Assembly (NCBI GenBank): GCA_024403795.1
Contig: JAKSRD010000003.1
Span: 37,928 to 101,927, forward strand
Reading direction: 5' to 3'
DNA length: 64,000 nt
DNA from: Saccharofermentans sp.
GTDB lineage: Bacteria > Bacillota > Clostridia > Saccharofermentanales > Saccharofermentanaceae
The notes beneath the pieces were generated by a model. That model worked only from the letters and a program-made list of their open reading frames with translations, searched no databases and was not told the origin of the DNA. A program made the translations under genes and the position numbers. Each line of letters opens with the position of its first letter. Position 1 is the stretch's first letter. This document shows, in pieces, positions 63,162-64,000 of this stretch.

Positions 63162-63311
63162 TCATATCGGAAGATCATCGATACACATGTAATAGACACC
63201 GATCCGCTTGATCTGTGCTTCAACATCGTGCTTGAAACGAGTAATCCGATAAGGAGGGTGCTGTAGTCTTCTAAGAAGAATAGCCAGCGTTCCGTCCCAT
63301 ACGATAGTCAT
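63162..63311 (-). CDS. Short hypothetical protein (49 aa), coupled to a broken gene
   Basis: The frame from ATG 63311 to TGA 63162 encodes 49 residues (MTIVWDGTLAILLRRLQHPP...). It begins 1 nt after the TAA that ends the broken gene upstream (TAATATG), so it could have been translated by coupling. GGGAAG precedes. No family is recognised. It may be a surviving small gene or the end of a decayed operon. Confidence 0.35.
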   Translation of the reverse strand: MTIVWDGTLAILLRRLQHPPYRITRFKHDVEAQIKRIGVYYMCIDDLPI

Positions 63312-63312
63312 A

Positions 63313-63681
63313 TTACTTCCCATACAACTCAGTTATCTCTTTGATTGTGGCTTCGCTATAGTACTTGAGATCGTCCTCAAACTGTTTTTCAAATTCTTTC
63401 CTTGCCTATGCTGAATAAGAATCTTTCTTCTGGTTATAGTTGATCCATTTATCGACCATCTCAGTAACCATATTAAATCCGCCGGCTGTGATGAAGTAAG
63501 TAAGCTTCAGAACCGATCCTGTGTACTGGATAGATGAGTAACACTTGTAGTTCTGTTTCCTAAAGTAATAAAACTCATATAGGAACTTGGCAAAGGCTTC
63601 AGATACATTACCCGGCTTTGTGAGCTGCTCAGCATCAAAAACAAAACCGTAAGACTTGATGGGGTTTAATATATCGTTCAA
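63313..63681 (-). pseudogene. Broken hypothetical gene with in-frame TAG
   Basis: The minus-strand frame reads protein-like sequence from at least TTG 63681 (NDILNPIKSYGFVFDAEQL, then AFAKFLYEFYYFRKQNYKCY). It hits TAG at 63406-63408 and continues in the same frame for 30 codons (ARKEFEKQFEDDLKYYSEAT...) to TAA 63313. Upstream the frame runs back only to a TAG at about 63717, with no ATG or ribosome site. Both ends therefore look damaged. The family is not recognised. Confidence 0.5.
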
Positions 63682-63689
63682 TTCCTCAT

Positions 63690-63896
63690 ATGGGCAGGAA
63701 ACGTGTTCTTTTACCTAGCCAAAAATATGACAAGAGCGCAGATTATTATGGAAAATCCGATTATATAATAGTTAGGGATTTTATTCCGTATTTGAATGAT
63801 TGGTCTATTGAGAAAGTGAAAGACCGAAGCGTTGATTTACAGAATAAATTGATAGACGAGATTATAAATATAAGCAAGAACGAATGCTCCAGTTGA
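63690..63896 (+). pseudogene. Remnant of a DUF1524 (GmrSD-type) C-terminus
   Basis: The frame from ATG 63690 encodes 68 residues. The part SDYIIVRDFIPYLNDWSIEK followed by VKDRSVDLQNKLIDEI resembles the final helix pair of DUF1524/GmrS-type nucleases (W...I..R...L). There is no ribosome site and the frame upstream is closed. A leftover of a second modified-DNA restriction gene is likely, though the match is from memory and short. Confidence 0.35.
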
Positions 63897-63951
63897 ATTG
63901 TTAACAACATAAAATAGTGTTAAATATCGTAGACGTGTCTGAATATGATTC

Positions 63952-64000
63952 TTTCGCCGCTTGAGCACCACCATTTCGCGTTTGAGCACCGCCGTTTCGC
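63952..64000. repeat. Tandem 21-22-nt repeats at the window edge, IS-end-like
   Basis: TTTCGCCGCTTGAGCACCAC, TTTCGCGTTTGAGCACCGCC and a third TTTCGC start follow one another at 63952, 63974 and 63995. Repeated sites of this kind are typical of IS21-family termini. The element itself would lie beyond the window. Confidence 0.5.

Overview
The window looks like chromosomal DNA from a low-to-medium G+C anaerobic Clostridia-type bacterium (Bacillota). The evidence is a Trp-specifying T-box leader, a SigA-type sigma factor, AddAB instead of RecBCD, strong AAGGAGG ribosome sites, a zinc-type L32, acetate/butyrate-type acyl-phosphate enzymes, an Rnf-like operon and a secreted family 9 cellulase. The genus cannot be named from the sequence alone. 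The cellulase fits a gut, rumen or digester fibre degrader.

Layout. 1-4.3 kb: the end of a uracil-DNA glycosylase gene, tRNA-Gln, three small proteins with double-glycine-like leader motifs that share one unusual promoter architecture, and a GH9 cellulase lipoprotein. 4.3-16.5 kb: an ABC exporter facing a housekeeping run (surE, CPBP protease, RluA-type pseudouridine synthase, murI, DUF1934, rpmF, der, typA, mltG, U32 peptidase). 16.5-21.4 kb: a gene-poor stretch with a candidate structured RNA, then an AI-2E-type permease, an O-antigen-ligase-like protein and a Wzz-like protein. 21.4-25.6 kb: T-box-controlled trpBA, then a NifU-like/GGGtGRT gene pair. 25.6-29.4 kb: a 64-bp-period palindromic repeat array, three tiny membrane-protein genes, an NhaC antiporter and a DMT permease. 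29.5-36.4 kb: CopA with a C-terminal CopZ-like domain, a PIG-V-like glycosyltransferase, and a two-component system with two accessory genes. 36.4-39.9 kb: a second 64-bp repeat array, then pta, buk and HU on the minus strand. 40-44 kb: an ArsR-regulated Cd/Zn efflux operon, a PHP phosphoesterase and a GNAT acetyltransferase. 44.2-54 kb: addB-addA, tadA, a zinc-ribbon membrane protein and rpoD. 54-59.1 kb: a divergent Rnf-like operon ending at tRNA-Arg(CCT). 59.2-64 kb: an accessory island with an IS21-like remnant, a complete McrBC-type system, broken genes and tandem repeats like an IS end at the edge.

The most interesting points are: (1) the promoter pattern AGTAGCA / 15-16 nt / CGTATA shared by three leader-peptide-like genes, two of them from a symmetric divergent region; (2) an operon of three single-helix proteins of 29-36 residues; (3) two distant arrays of 40-nt palindromes with 24-nt linkers at a 64-nt period; (4) a reduced, divergent Rnf-like cluster with weak flavin-attachment motifs and no obvious RnfB; (5) an internal start that would make free CopZ from the copA reading frame; (6) a candidate riboregulator at about 17.2-17.44 kb. 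All assignments rest on reading the sequence and on remembered family motifs. No database search or folding program was run.
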